From assembly GCF_030063455.1 (NCBI RefSeq), contig NZ_JASITB010000004.1, positions 186,001 through 250,000 of the forward strand: DNA of 64,000 nt, written 5' to 3'. Every line of letters starts with the position of its first letter. Within the stretch, counting starts at the first letter, position 1. Under the pieces are notes generated by a model, which ran no database searches, was not told the DNA's origin, and saw only the letters and a program-made list of their open reading frames with translations. This document shows, piece by piece, positions 54,684-63,639 of this stretch. The stretch is from Cryobacterium sp. PH31-O1. Lineage in GTDB: Bacteria > Actinomycetota > Actinomycetes > Actinomycetales > Microbacteriaceae. The translations under genes and the position numbers were made by a program.

Positions 54684-55034
54684 TCAGGTCGCAGCGACGA
54701 CGCCCGCGCAGACGTAGAAGTTGACGATGAGTAGGACACCACCAATTAGGGGAAGAGGCCACGACACCTTTCCGTTCACGAGACGCAGGAGTCCCCACAG
54801 TAGAACGACAGCTGCGATCACCCATGGGCCACCGACGGCAAGATTCATGGTTGCGGCGACCTGCCCGTCCGTCGGGTGATTCGAGTCGGCGAGCCAGCCG
54901 AAGCTGAGAAATCTGCCAATGAAGCTCGCATACACTGTCGCGAACCCCAAAAGTAAGCCGAGTATAACGAACGCGGCAATCTCCCCGCCCGATCGCGGAC
55001 CGACCGCTCCTGTCTCTTGCGTACTCACGCTCAT
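54684..55034 (-). CDS. Three-helix membrane protein of unknown function
   Basis: A 116-residue protein with helices at about residues 19-40 (AAFVILGLLLGFATVYASFI), 70-87 (GGPWVIAAVVLLWGLLRLV) and 93-114 (LPLIGGVLLIVNFYVCAGVV). The N terminus is Gly/Ser-rich and cytoplasmic. No family recognised. It is the last minus-strand gene before the tRNA-Met terminator. Confidence 0.6.
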   Translation of the reverse strand: MSVSTQETGAVGPRSGGEIAAFVILGLLLGFATVYASFIGRFLSFGWLADSNHPTDGQVAATMNLAVGGPWVIAAVVLLWGLLRLVNGKVSWPLPLIGGVLLIVNFYVCAGVVAAT

Positions 55035-55112
55035 GACACTACAGCGTCACGCCGACACGCTCACGGCCTCATCTATGTGCGGGGTTTGTGGTGGCAAAAC
55101 CGCATTTCGGCG

Positions 55113-55152
55113 AAAAAATGCCCCGGACTTCCGCAGAAGTCCGGGGCATTTT
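55113..55152 (-). terminator. Intrinsic terminator after tRNA-Met
   Basis: A perfect 17-bp stem (55115-55131 with 55136-55152), loop CGCA. Minus-strand U's follow (A's at 55113-55118), and T's also follow on the plus strand, so it may work both ways. It ends the tRNA-Thr/tRNA-Met transcript directly, without the rpmG gene that often follows in actinobacteria. Confidence 0.88.
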
Positions 55153-55163
55153 ATGATTCCGTG

Positions 55164-55237
55164 TAGCGGGAGCGGGAATTGAACCCGCGACACCACGATT
55201 ATGAGCCGTGTGCTCTAACCAACTGAGCTACCCCGCC
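55164..55237 (-). tRNA. tRNA-Met (CAT anticodon), elongator
   Basis: The minus strand gives the acceptor GGCGGGG pairing with TCCCGCT (two G-U pairs), D-arm AGCTCAGTTGGTTAGAGC, anticodon loop CTCATAA with CAT, and T-arm GCGGGTTCAATTCCCGC. The paired first base argues against the initiator form. CCA is not encoded. Confidence 0.93.
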
Positions 55238-55268
55238 GCGACTTGTCGGCTGTTCGCTTCCAAGCCTG

Positions 55269-55340
<72 letters not shown>

Positions 55341-55466
55341 AGAGCACCAAAAAACAGTGGCAATGCCGCGTTTTTGGCAACCTAGAAACTTTATCACCCC
55401 GACAGCGAGGTCCAGACCACTTTCCCGCGCTACAGGCACCCAGCAACGATGCCGTAGCATTTTAGG

Positions 55467-57167
55467 ATGACTGGCACCGAACTGACTTCCGGCACCGAAT
55501 GGTGGCGCACGGCCGTTATCTATCAGATCTATCCGAGATCGTTCGCCGACGCGAATGGTGACGGCATGGGTGACCTCGCCGGCATCAGTGCGCGACTGCC
55601 CCAGCTCAAAGACCTGGGCGTCGACGCCATCTGGCTTTCTCCTTTCTATACGTCACCGCAGCGCGACGCCGGCTACGACGTTTCGGACTACTGCAACGTC
55701 GACCCCTTGTTCGGCACCCTCGACGATTTCGAGGTGCTACAACGCACCGCCCACGACCTCAAAATCCGGGTCATCGTCGACATCGTGCCCAATCATTCCT
55801 CAAGCGACCATGGCTGGTTCCAGGCGGCCCTCGCCGCCGGCCCTGGCAGTGAAGAACGCGCCCGCTATACCTTCCGCGACGGCAAAGGCGAGAACGGCGA
55901 GCTGCCCCCGAACAACTGGGAGTCCGTTTTCGGCGGTCTCGCCTGGACCCGCACGACCGACCCCGACGGCACCCCCGGCCAGTGGTACCTGCACCTGTTC
56001 GACAGCAGCCAGCCCGACTTCGACTGGGACAGCGAGTGGGTACGCGAACAGTTCCGCGCGGTACTGCGCTTCTGGCTCGACCGCGGCGTCGACGGCTTTC
56101 GAGTGGATGTTGCACACGGCATGATCAAGGCTCCCGGCCTCCCCGATTACACGCCTCCCGCGGAGGGCGGCAGCATGGGCGGGGCTCCGGCATCCGCTCT
56201 AGAACCGGGCATCACCGCCGAAACGCCGCTGACTGCCCCCTACTGGGCGCAGGATGGCGTGCACGAGATCTACCGCGACTGGCACCAGGTGCTCGCGGCC
56301 TACCCCGGCGACCGCGTTCTCGCCGCCGAAGCCTGGGTCGACCCGCTTAGCGAGATGGCCAAATGGGTGCGTCCCGATGAGATGCACCAGGCCTTCAATT
56401 TCGCCTATCTCGAGACCCCGTGGAACGCCGCGAAGCTCAAGAGCGTCATCGATGAGTCGCTCGAAGCCTTTGGCAACGTGGGCGCGCCGAGCACCTGGGT
56501 ATTGTCCAACCACGACGTGGTGCGCCATGCCTCCCGGCTCGCCCTCACCGGCGACAATCTGCAGGGGCACGGCATCGGTCCGAAAACGGTGGGGCTGCCC
56601 AACACTGCGCTGGGTCTCCGACGCGCGCGGGCAGCATCCGCTTTGATGCTGTCGCTGCCCGGGTCGGGCTACCTGTATCAGGGAGAGGAACTCGGCCTGC
56701 CCGAAGCCGTCGACCTGCCCGACCATGCCCGCGAAGACCCCACCTGGTTTCGCACCAACGGCGACCGGTACGGGCGAGACGGATGCCGCGTGCCGATTCC
56801 GTGGGAAGCCGCCGGCGAATCGTTCGGCTTCAGTACCGGGGCGAAGAGCTGGCTGCCGCAGCCGGCCGAGTGGGCCGGGCTGGCCCGAGACCAGCAGGAC
56901 GGCGTGGCTGGCTCAACGCTCGAGCTGTATAAACTCGCACTGCGGCTGCGCCGGGAGCACGCCCTTGCCTCCGGTACGGTCGAGTGGATCACTGGCTTCG
57001 GCCCAGAGGTCGCGGCGTACCGCAACGGCGACGTGACCGTCGTGGCCAACACGGGTACGGCATCCGTTCAGCTACCGGCCGGTGACGTTCTGTTGGCCAG
57101 TGAAGACCTCGTCGGCCGCACCCTGCCCGGAGACGCGACGGCTTGGTTGCGCGCAGTCCAGGTATGA
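55467..57167 (+). CDS. GH13 alpha-glucosidase
   Basis: A 566-residue cytoplasmic glycosidase of the oligo-1,6-glucosidase/alpha-glucosidase group. N-terminal WWRTAVIYQIYPRSFADANG and GDGMGDLAGI are classic. Catalytic residues: nucleophile D214 in GVDGFRVDVAH, acid E288 in VLAAEAWVDP, and D350 in WVLSNHDVVRH. VDIVPNHSS is region I. It cleaves alpha-linked malto- or isomalto-oligosaccharides, or sucrose isomers. No sugar transporter is adjacent. Its stop overlaps the start of the alarmone synthetase (ATGA). Confidence 0.93.
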   Translation: MTGTELTSGTEWWRTAVIYQIYPRSFADANGDGMGDLAGISARLPQLKDLGVDAIWLSPFYTSPQRDAGYDVSDYCNVDPLFGTLDDFEVLQRTAHDLKIRVIVDIVPNHSSSDHGWFQAALAAGPGSEERARYTFRDGKGENGELPPNNWESVFGGLAWTRTTDPDGTPGQWYLHLFDSSQPDFDWDSEWVREQFRAVLRFWLDRGVDGFRVDVAHGMIKAPGLPDYTPPAEGGSMGGAPASALEPGITAETPLTAPYWAQDGVHEIYRDWHQVLAAYPGDRVLAAEAWVDPLSEMAKWVRPDEMHQAFNFAYLETPWNAAKLKSVIDESLEAFGNVGAPSTWVLSNHDVVRHASRLALTGDNLQGHGIGPKTVGLPNTALGLRRARAASALMLSLPGSGYLYQGEELGLPEAVDLPDHAREDPTWFRTNGDRYGRDGCRVPIPWEAAGESFGFSTGAKSWLPQPAEWAGLARDQQDGVAGSTLELYKLALRLRREHALASGTVEWITGFGPEVAAYRNGDVTVVANTGTASVQLPAGDVLLASEDLVGRTLPGDATAWLRAVQV

Positions 57168-57946
57168 CCGACGCCGCAGGCGGACCGAGCGAGACCGGCA
57201 GCACCGCGCTGGCGAGCATCGCAGCGATGCGCGAGCTGAAGCTCGAGCTGACCCGTTTCATGATGTCGTACAAATTCGCGAGCGACGAGATGCTCACCAA
57301 GATCAACATTCTGAAAGAGGAGTTCAGCTCGATCCACGACTACAGTCCGATCGAGCATGTCAGCTCGCGTCTCAAGTCGCCGGAAGGAATTCTGAAGAAG
57401 GCCATCCGCAAGGGGTATCCGCTAGAACTCGACGGCATCCGCAACAATATTCAGGACATCGCGGGCATTCGCATCACCTGCAGCTTCATCAGCGACACCT
57501 ATCGCATTCGCGACCTGCTCGCCGGTCAGCGAGACGTCACGGTGCTGCACGAGAAGGACTACATTGAGCAGCCGAAGGCGAATGGCTACCAGAGTCTGCA
57601 CCTCATCGTCGCGATTCCGGTGTTCATGTCCGACCGCGTGCAGCCGGTCACAGTGGAAATTCAGATTCGCACCATCGCCATGGACTTCTGGGCGAGCCTC
57701 GAGCACAAGATTTTCTACAAGTACAACGGTGCCGTGCCCGACACTCTCGTCGAGGACCTGCGGCAGGCAGCGGATGCTGCCAGTCGACTCGACGTGAAGA
57801 TGGAGCTGCTGCACGACCAGGTCGTGGCGCTCGAGAGTGTCGATGCCAATGATGCCGACCTGTTCAGTTTCGACGGTCTACCGCCGTTTCCGCTGCCGAA
57901 GGGCTTGCTCGACTCGTTCGTGCGCGGTCGCACCGAGCCGGAATAG
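57164..57946 (+). CDS. Small alarmone synthetase (RelQ/YjbM-like GTP pyrophosphokinase)
   Basis: A 260-residue protein with only the synthetase domain. Motifs: RGYPLEL-type start of the domain (AIRKGYPLELDGIRNNIQDI), AGIRITCSFISDTYRI, PKANGYQSLHLIVAIPVF and the VEIQIRTIAMDFWASLEHKI substrate region. No HD hydrolase, TGS or ACT domain is present. It transfers pyrophosphate from ATP to GTP or GDP to make (p)ppGpp. Translation is coupled to the upstream glucosidase, an uncommon pairing. Confidence 0.92.
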   Translation: MTDAAGGPSETGSTALASIAAMRELKLELTRFMMSYKFASDEMLTKINILKEEFSSIHDYSPIEHVSSRLKSPEGILKKAIRKGYPLELDGIRNNIQDIAGIRITCSFISDTYRIRDLLAGQRDVTVLHEKDYIEQPKANGYQSLHLIVAIPVFMSDRVQPVTVEIQIRTIAMDFWASLEHKIFYKYNGAVPDTLVEDLRQAADAASRLDVKMELLHDQVVALESVDANDADLFSFDGLPPFPLPKGLLDSFVRGRTEPE

Positions 57947-58043
57947 CCGTGCCAGGTTCGCTCGAGCGGGTCTCCAACACCCATCCCGCATAACTCACTC
58001 GTTTCCGTGGCCGTTATGCGTGACGTTGGCCCAGCGATCGCGC

Positions 58044-59219
58044 CTAGTTCGTATTGGCGTAGAGCCAGACGAGCGGGTCGACCTTGGTGCCATTAATGCC
58101 ACCTTCACGAATTTCAAAGTGCAGGTGCGGGCCGGTCGACATTCCGGTGCTTCCGGTCTTGCCGATGACCTGGCCGACCTTCACTACGTCGCCCTCCTTG
58201 AAGAGCATCGACCCGTGGACCATGTGCGCGTACACACTCGTGACGAGCTCGCCGTCGATCATGTGGTCAATCATCATGTGTACGCCGAGGCTGCCTTCGC
58301 CGTCTTCGGCGAGACTGACCACGCCGTCGGCGATGGCTTGAATCGGGGCGCCGACACCGGGGTTGAAGTCCTGGCCGCCGTGGTTCACGGAACAGCCGGC
58401 GCAATGGCGTATTCCAAATTGGCTATTGAGGTGCACACCAACGGCGAACGGCCACTGAATAGTACCGTTCGGGTTGTTGGTGAAGGTGTCTTCCATACGA
58501 ATACCGCTGGCCGCGGCCACTTCGGCGATGGTGCTCGACTCGTAGCCGTCGCGCACCACGGTAACGGTGTCGCCGCCGGCCAGATCCATGCTCTGTGCCT
58601 CGTCGGCCGGCAGACCACGTTGGGCTTCCAAAGCGGATGCCTGCACGTCCTGCGAGGACAGCAGCGCCTCCGCCGGAAGCGACGTAGCCACGGCCATCAG
58701 GGCTACAAACGACATGGCGAGGATCGAGGCGCCTTTGGTGGCGCGCCTGCGCATGGTGCTGCCGAGCGGGCGTGCGCGGGGCGTGCGGCGGGGCAGCGAC
58801 TCGGCCGGAACGAATTTGCGCGCGGGGGCAAAGGTCTCGCCGGGCTTGTGTTCGATGCGCTGGCGGCGGCGAGGCCGGTCGCCGACGGCGGGAATCACCG
58901 TCGGGATCGCCTGGGCCATGCCGGGAGTCAGGAGCTTCTCGTAGTCGGTGGGCTCGGCGTCGGCGATCGGCACGGCGGCGACAACGCGGTCGGTCTCGGT
59001 GACTACGGCCGACTCGAGGTCGGGTCGAGACAAATCAGCAGCGACGATCAGGTCCGCGGCGGGGCTGAGTCGAACTACGTCGACACCGTTTTCGTCAACC
59101 GGAGCCAATCGGGATAAGGCCGCGCGCTCGCGCTCGCGCAGTTCGCGTCGGGTGAGCGCTGCCGGTTCAGCTGGGGTAAATACGGTGCCGTCACTCTCGC
59201 CGGACACGGGGGTATCCAT
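58044..59219 (-). CDS. M23-family (LytM) peptidase, membrane-anchored
   Basis: A 391-residue cell-wall peptidase or its activator. A long hydrophilic cytoplasmic N terminus (about residues 1-160) precedes one membrane helix (GASILAMSFVALMAVATSLP). The C-terminal LytM domain has zinc-ligand motifs NHGGQDFNPG and GPHLHFEIR, with VYAHM also present. I chose ATG 59219; the frame upstream begins only with a TTG at 59240. Upstream lie three CGTTAT repeats that may be MtrA-type sites. Confidence 0.88.
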   Translation of the reverse strand: MDTPVSGESDGTVFTPAEPAALTRRELRERERAALSRLAPVDENGVDVVRLSPAADLIVAADLSRPDLESAVVTETDRVVAAVPIADAEPTDYEKLLTPGMAQAIPTVIPAVGDRPRRRQRIEHKPGETFAPARKFVPAESLPRRTPRARPLGSTMRRRATKGASILAMSFVALMAVATSLPAEALLSSQDVQASALEAQRGLPADEAQSMDLAGGDTVTVVRDGYESSTIAEVAAASGIRMEDTFTNNPNGTIQWPFAVGVHLNSQFGIRHCAGCSVNHGGQDFNPGVGAPIQAIADGVVSLAEDGEGSLGVHMMIDHMIDGELVTSVYAHMVHGSMLFKEGDVVKVGQVIGKTGSTGMSTGPHLHFEIREGGINGTKVDPLVWLYANTN

Positions 59220-59285
59220 GGATGGAGTGTGACGTGACAAAGTGCAGCTTTCGGCGTAGCGGACGGGAACGGGAACTCGTACTGG

Positions 59286-59335
59286 ATAACGCCAAATTAT
59301 GGCAAGCCAATATAACGAATTGATTAAGGATAACG
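59286..59335 (-). promoter_or_regulatory. Three CGTTAT direct repeats upstream of the M23 gene
   Basis: On the minus strand CGTTAT occurs at 59330-59335, 59312-59317 and 59286-59291, 18 and 26 bases apart, in an AT-rich block 67-116 bases before the start. Envelope regulators such as MtrA recognise GTTAC-like direct repeats and control M23 peptidases in relatives, so this is a candidate site. Confidence 0.4.
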
Positions 59336-59404
59336 CGCAACCCTGAGAATACCAGAGGAAAGTGACCGTTCACACCGAAATGGGGGTAAATGGGCTTGAC
59401 GTCA

Positions 59405-60238
59405 CTATGCTTTCGGGGCGACCGGGAAGCGTTCGAACAGCCCGGCCAGCACCGGTTCAAACTGCTCGTATAGACCAGGGTCGGCGGCGATGAGCAGGTC
59501 ACGACCCTCGGCATCCGCTTGGAGAGCCCCCACGCGGGCGCCAGCCTCGCGGGCGATCAGGGCGCCGGCGGCGTGGTCCCACGGATTAAGGCCGCGTTCA
59601 AAATAGAGGTCGAGTCGCCCACAGGCCACCGAGCAGAGGTCGAGAGCGGCCGAACCGATCCGACGGATGTCCCGCACCTGGCCGATGAGACCGCCCACGA
59701 CATTCGCCTGCCACACGCGCCGAGGCGCCTCGTAGCTGAAGCCTGTGCCGGCCAGGGCGAGCGAGAGCGGAACGTCGTGGTTGACGTGCAGGCGCTTGTC
59801 ACCCAGCCAGGCGCCCGAGCCGTCTGACGCGGTGAAGACCTCGCCGAGAGCCGGATTGACGACCGCGCCGGCAAGGGCATTCCAGGTCGCCGGATCGGGA
59901 TCACCCTGCACCACGGCGATGCTGACGGCGTAGAACGGGATGCCATAGAGATAATTGACGGTGCCGTCAATGGGGTCGACCACCCAGGTGAGCCCGCTCG
60001 TGCCGCCGGTCGCGTCGGATTCCTCACCGTAGAAGCCGTCGTTCGGCCGGGCATCGGCCAACAGGCCGCGAATGAGCAGCTCGACTTCGCGGTCGGCCGC
60101 GGTGACGATGTCTTCGGGCGAGGACTTGGAGGCGGCGATCTCGACCCCCTCGGCGCGGCGGCGGTGGGCGAGCGCGCCGCCGGTGAGGGCGATGGTGCGC
60201 GCGAGGTCGAGCAGCTCGGTCGGGGCAGGATGCGTCAT
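59405..60238 (-). CDS. Inositol monophosphatase family phosphatase
   Basis: A 277-residue Mg-dependent phosphatase. Metal-binding motifs: VTAADREVELLIRGLL, FYGEESDAT, WVVDPIDGTVNYLYGIPFYA and the C-terminal NPWDHAAGALIAREAGARVG. Members act on inositol-1-phosphate, histidinol phosphate, fructose-1,6-bisphosphate or NADP; the substrate is not decided here. Single gene, minus strand, downstream of tRNA-Tyr. Confidence 0.92.
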   Translation of the reverse strand: MTHPAPTELLDLARTIALTGGALAHRRRAEGVEIAASKSSPEDIVTAADREVELLIRGLLADARPNDGFYGEESDATGGTSGLTWVVDPIDGTVNYLYGIPFYAVSIAVVQGDPDPATWNALAGAVVNPALGEVFTASDGSGAWLGDKRLHVNHDVPLSLALAGTGFSYEAPRRVWQANVVGGLIGQVRDIRRIGSAALDLCSVACGRLDLYFERGLNPWDHAAGALIAREAGARVGALQADAEGRDLLIAADPGLYEQFEPVLAGLFERFPVAPKA

Positions 60239-60265
60239 GCCCTCACGTTACAGGTAGGGCCTTAA

Positions 60266-60301
60266 CCAGAACAGGCAGGCCCGAGGGCCTGCCTGTTCTG
60301 G
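60266..60301 (-). terminator. Hairpin downstream of tRNA-Tyr
   Basis: A perfect 16-bp stem (60266-60281 with 60286-60301), loop CGAG, 13 bases beyond the tRNA 3' end on the minus strand. Only two U's follow, so termination may need a factor. Confidence 0.65.
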
Positions 60302-60314
60302 ACTGCTCTACTGC

Positions 60315-60399
60315 TGGTGGCGAGTGCGAGGTTCGAACTCACGAAGGCTACGCCGTCTGATTTACAGTCAGATCCCTTTGGCCGCTTGGGTAACTCGCC
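60315..60399 (-). tRNA. tRNA-Tyr (GTA anticodon)
   Basis: Acceptor GGCGAGT pairs with ACTCGCC; the anticodon loop is CTGTAAA with GTA. A long variable arm is present, as expected for tRNA-Tyr, and the T-arm reads GTGAGTTCGAACCTCGC. Unlike the other tRNAs here, the 3' CCA is encoded (60315-60317). Confidence 0.95.
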
Positions 60400-60567
60400 A
60401 GGCGCTCCCGACCAGGTGTAATCACTTGACCGGAGACGCGGGGTTAACAATACAAGACGAAACGCCTCACCGAGAAATCAGCGGATGCCAGCTCTCACCT
60501 TAAGGCGCGTCCGCCACCCCGCGGGCGGGCAGGTACTGCGTTCCTACCGGTCGGATACCATGGGGGA

Positions 60568-61056
60568 ATGGCAGATTCAACATTCGACATCGTCAGCAAG
60601 GTCGACCCGATGGAGGTCGATAACGCCCTCAACCAGGCGCATAAAGAAGTCGCGCAGCGCTACGACTTCAAGAACGTGGGAGCCTCAATCGCGATGAGCG
60701 GCGAGAAGGTGCTCATGAAGGCGAACACCGAGGAGCGCGTCAAGGCAATCCTGGAGGTGTTCGAGGCCAAGCTGATCAAGCGCGGCATCTCGCTGCGCAG
60801 CCTGGACGCCGGGGAGCCGTTCGCTTCCGGCAAGGAATACCGCATCGAGACGTCCATGAAGGCTGGTATCGACCAGGAGAACGCGAAGAAGATCAGCAAG
60901 ATCATTCGCGATGAGGGCCCCAAGGGCGTCAAGAGCCAGATCCAGGGCGACGAGCTGCGGGTCAGCTCGAAGAGCCGCGACGACCTGCAGGCCGTGATGG
61001 CGCTACTGAAGGGCAAGGACCTCGACGTAGCCCTGCAGTTCACGAACTTCCGCTAG
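60568..61056 (+). CDS. yajQ: YajQ-family nucleotide-binding protein
   Basis: A 162-residue protein of the YajQ (DUF520) family: [40 protein letters not shown], and [20 protein letters not shown]. Homologues bind cyclic di-GMP or RNA and act as transcription co-factors; its role in actinobacteria is not settled. It is transcribed alone and divergent from tRNA-Tyr. Confidence 0.95.
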   Translation: MADSTFDIVSKVDPMEVDNALNQAHKEVAQRYDFKNVGASIAMSGEKVLMKANTEERVKAILEVFEAKLIKRGISLRSLDAGEPFASGKEYRIETSMKAGIDQENAKKISKIIRDEGPKGVKSQIQGDELRVSSKSRDDLQAVMALLKGKDLDVALQFTNFR

Positions 61057-61130
61057 CGCCACGGCGCACGCCAGCGGCATCCACACGCCGGTGACCGACA
61101 CGCCAAGCCCGGCCGCGCGCCCGGAAGCGG

Positions 61131-62513
61131 CTATTCAGCGCGGGAGACGGCGACCATCTCGTCGCGGTCAACGACCTTAATGCGGGTGCGGCCAGCCGCC
61201 TCGCCGAGCGCGAGCTCGTGCTGGTCGAGGTTGTGCCACCCGTCGAGACCGGTGTATTTCACGCCGCGCGCATCGAGCAACGCCAGGATGCTCTCCTCCG
61301 ACGGTGATTCGGGGCGCCACCAGTTGCCGAGATCGTTGATCAGGTGCTTGATCGTCTCCATCGCGTCGCTCTTGGTGTGGCCGATCAGGCCGACCGGGCC
61401 GCGTTTGATCCACCCGGTCGCGTACACACCGTACATCTGCTGATTGAACAGTCCGCCGGTGCCAGCCGACGGGTCGCGGCGCAGCACCTGACCCTCGCGG
61501 TTCGGGATAACACCGCGTTTCTTGTCGAACGGCACGTCCGGCAGTTCCGACCCGAAGTAGCCGACCGCCCGATACACCGCCTGGACCGGGATCTCGCGCA
61601 TCTCACCGGTACCGACGACGCCGCCGGCGGCATCCGTTCTGGTGCGTTCCCAACGAAAAGCAGCGACCCGGCCGGTGCCGTCGTCGACGATTTCGACGGG
61701 CTTGGCGAAGAAGTGCAGGTGCAGGCGGCGGCTGGCCGTGCCGGTCTCGCGGGCGCGCCACTGGTTCAGTGTCTTATCGATCACGAAGACCTGCTTGTTG
61801 CTGGCGACGGCGGCCGTGGCGGCCTCGTCGTACTCGAAATCCTCGTCGTAGACGATCATGTCCACATCGTTCAGCTCGCCGACCTCACGCAGTTCCAGCG
61901 GGGTGAACTTGACGGATGTTGGCCCGCGGCGCCCGAAAACATGCACGTCGGTCACCGGTGACGCCTTCAGCCCGCCATAGACGTTCGCGGGAATCTCGGT
62001 CGCAAGCAGGTCGTCAGCGTGTTTGATGAGCATGCGAGACACGTCGAGGGCCACGTTGCCGTTGCCGATCACGGCGATCTCGCGGGCCGTCAGCGGCCAG
62101 GTGCGCGGCACGTCTGGGTGCCCGTCGAACCAGCTGACGAAGTCGGCGGCGCCATAGGAACCGTCGAGCGACGCGCCCGGAATGTTCAGGTCTGCGTCCT
62201 GCACGGCGCCGGTCGCGAAGATGACCGCGTTGTAGTGCTTCTTGAGGTCGTCGAGGGTGACATCCACGCCGAACCGCACGTTGCCGAACACGCGAATGTC
62301 GCCACTGTCCAGCACGCCGCGCAGTGCGGTGATGATGCCCTTGATGCGGGGGTGATCGGGGGCGACACCGTAGCGCACCAGCCCGTATGGCGCCGGCAAG
62401 TGGTCGAAGAGGTCAATCGACACCTCGAAGTTGCGCTCGGCCTTGAGCAGAATATCAGCGGCGTAGATGCCGGCCGGACCTGCGCCGACGATGGCCAGTC
62501 TCAATTTAGTCAC
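61131..62513 (-). CDS. fprA: Ferredoxin-NADP+ reductase (FprA/adrenodoxin-reductase type)
   Basis: A 460-residue flavoprotein. The FAD motif LRLAIVGAGPAGIYAADILL is at the N terminus, followed by YGLVRYGVAPDHPRIKGI. The NADP motif IAVIGNGNVALDVSRMLI is near residue 150, and the C-terminal GWIKRGPVGLIGHTKSDAME is characteristic of this group. It passes electrons from NADPH to ferredoxins that serve cytochromes P450 or iron-sulfur enzymes. It lies next to the polyprenyl synthase on the same strand. Confidence 0.93.
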   Translation of the reverse strand: MTKLRLAIVGAGPAGIYAADILLKAERNFEVSIDLFDHLPAPYGLVRYGVAPDHPRIKGIITALRGVLDSGDIRVFGNVRFGVDVTLDDLKKHYNAVIFATGAVQDADLNIPGASLDGSYGAADFVSWFDGHPDVPRTWPLTAREIAVIGNGNVALDVSRMLIKHADDLLATEIPANVYGGLKASPVTDVHVFGRRGPTSVKFTPLELREVGELNDVDMIVYDEDFEYDEAATAAVASNKQVFVIDKTLNQWRARETGTASRRLHLHFFAKPVEIVDDGTGRVAAFRWERTRTDAAGGVVGTGEMREIPVQAVYRAVGYFGSELPDVPFDKKRGVIPNREGQVLRRDPSAGTGGLFNQQMYGVYATGWIKRGPVGLIGHTKSDAMETIKHLINDLGNWWRPESPSEESILALLDARGVKYTGLDGWHNLDQHELALGEAAGRTRIKVVDRDEMVAVSRAE

Positions 62514-62546
62514 TGAGTTTTTCCTTACTGCGCGAGCGGGCGAAGT

Positions 62547-63617
62547 CTAGCTGGAACGCTCGACGATGGACTCGGCGAATCGGGTGAGGGCTTTCTTGAC
62601 CGAACCGTTCGGCAGCGGAGCGAGGGCAGCGACCGCGTCGCGGGCCCAGCCGTGTGCCTCGGCCAGAGTTTCGGCGGTGACGGCGTGCTCGCGCAGCGCG
62701 GTGATCGCCGCATCGGCGGCCTCGCCCTGCTCAGCACCGATCGTCATGACGTCCCGTTCCAGCCGCACCAGCAGATCAGAGGATGCCCCGTCGCCCACGG
62801 CGCGCTCCCGCAGCCGAAGCAGCGGAAGTGTGACGACTCCGGCCCGGAGGTCCGTTCCCGGCACCTTGCCTGTCTCCTGCGGTTGCGGAGACAGGTCGAG
62901 CACATCGTCGATGAGCTGAAAAGCCACGCCGATCTTCTCGCCGAAGTCCACGACGGGCTGCTCGTACTCGGCCGGGGCGTTCGAGAACACCACGCCACCC
63001 TGGGCGGCCGCGGCGATAAGCGAACCGGTCTTGCCGGCGAGCACCTGAATGTAATGTTCGACCGGGTCCTCGCCGACCCGCGGGCCGACCGTCTCCTGGA
63101 ATTGGCCGAGCACGAGGCGCTCGAATGTCGTCGCCTGAAGTTTGATGGCACGTTCGCCGAGCCGGGCCATCAGCTGGCTGGCGCGGGCGAACAACAGGTC
63201 GCCGGTGAGGATGGCGATGGAGTTGCCCCACACTGTTTGCGCGCTGGGCACCCCTCGGCGTTTGTCGGCGTCGTCCATGACATCATCGTGATAGAGCGAG
63301 GCGAGGTGGGTCAGCTCGATGGCCGAAGCCGCCGTGATCACATCGGGCACCACACCGTCGCCGAGGTGCGCGGTGAGCAGCGCGAGCATGGGACGCACTC
63401 GTTTGCCGCCGGCGTTGAGCAGGTAACGGCTGGTGACGGTGGCGATTTCGTTGGCGTAGACGAGCTCATCGATGAGCGCCGCTTCCACCTTTTCGATGCC
63501 GGCATCGATGTTCGCTGCAAGGCCGCGGTCGGCGGAAGTCGAGAAAATACGTTCGCCGAGGCCCGCCTGGCTGGTCACCGACGCGCTGCGTCGCGTCACG
63601 GGGGCTCTGGATTTCAC
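62547..63617 (-). CDS. Polyprenyl diphosphate synthase (menaquinone side chain)
   Basis: A 356-residue trans-prenyltransferase. The first Asp-rich motif is in LYHDDVMDDADKRRG and the second in FQLIDDVLDLSPQ; GGKRVRPMLALLTAHL and FARASQLMA are also typical. It extends farnesyl or geranylgeranyl diphosphate to the long chain used for menaquinone. The neighbouring menG supports this. The start is GTG at 63617, 22 bases after menG. Confidence 0.94.
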   Translation of the reverse strand: MKSRAPVTRRSASVTSQAGLGERIFSTSADRGLAANIDAGIEKVEAALIDELVYANEIATVTSRYLLNAGGKRVRPMLALLTAHLGDGVVPDVITAASAIELTHLASLYHDDVMDDADKRRGVPSAQTVWGNSIAILTGDLLFARASQLMARLGERAIKLQATTFERLVLGQFQETVGPRVGEDPVEHYIQVLAGKTGSLIAAAAQGGVVFSNAPAEYEQPVVDFGEKIGVAFQLIDDVLDLSPQPQETGKVPGTDLRAGVVTLPLLRLRERAVGDGASSDLLVRLERDVMTIGAEQGEAADAAITALREHAVTAETLAEAHGWARDAVAALAPLPNGSVKKALTRFAESIVERSS

Positions 63618-63639
63618 GTAAGTCAGCCTATCGATTCGG

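Noticed and set aside
57837-59117. 426-codon plus-strand ORF
   Set aside because: It runs across the end of the alarmone synthetase and the antisense of the M23 peptidase; it is a shadow frame.
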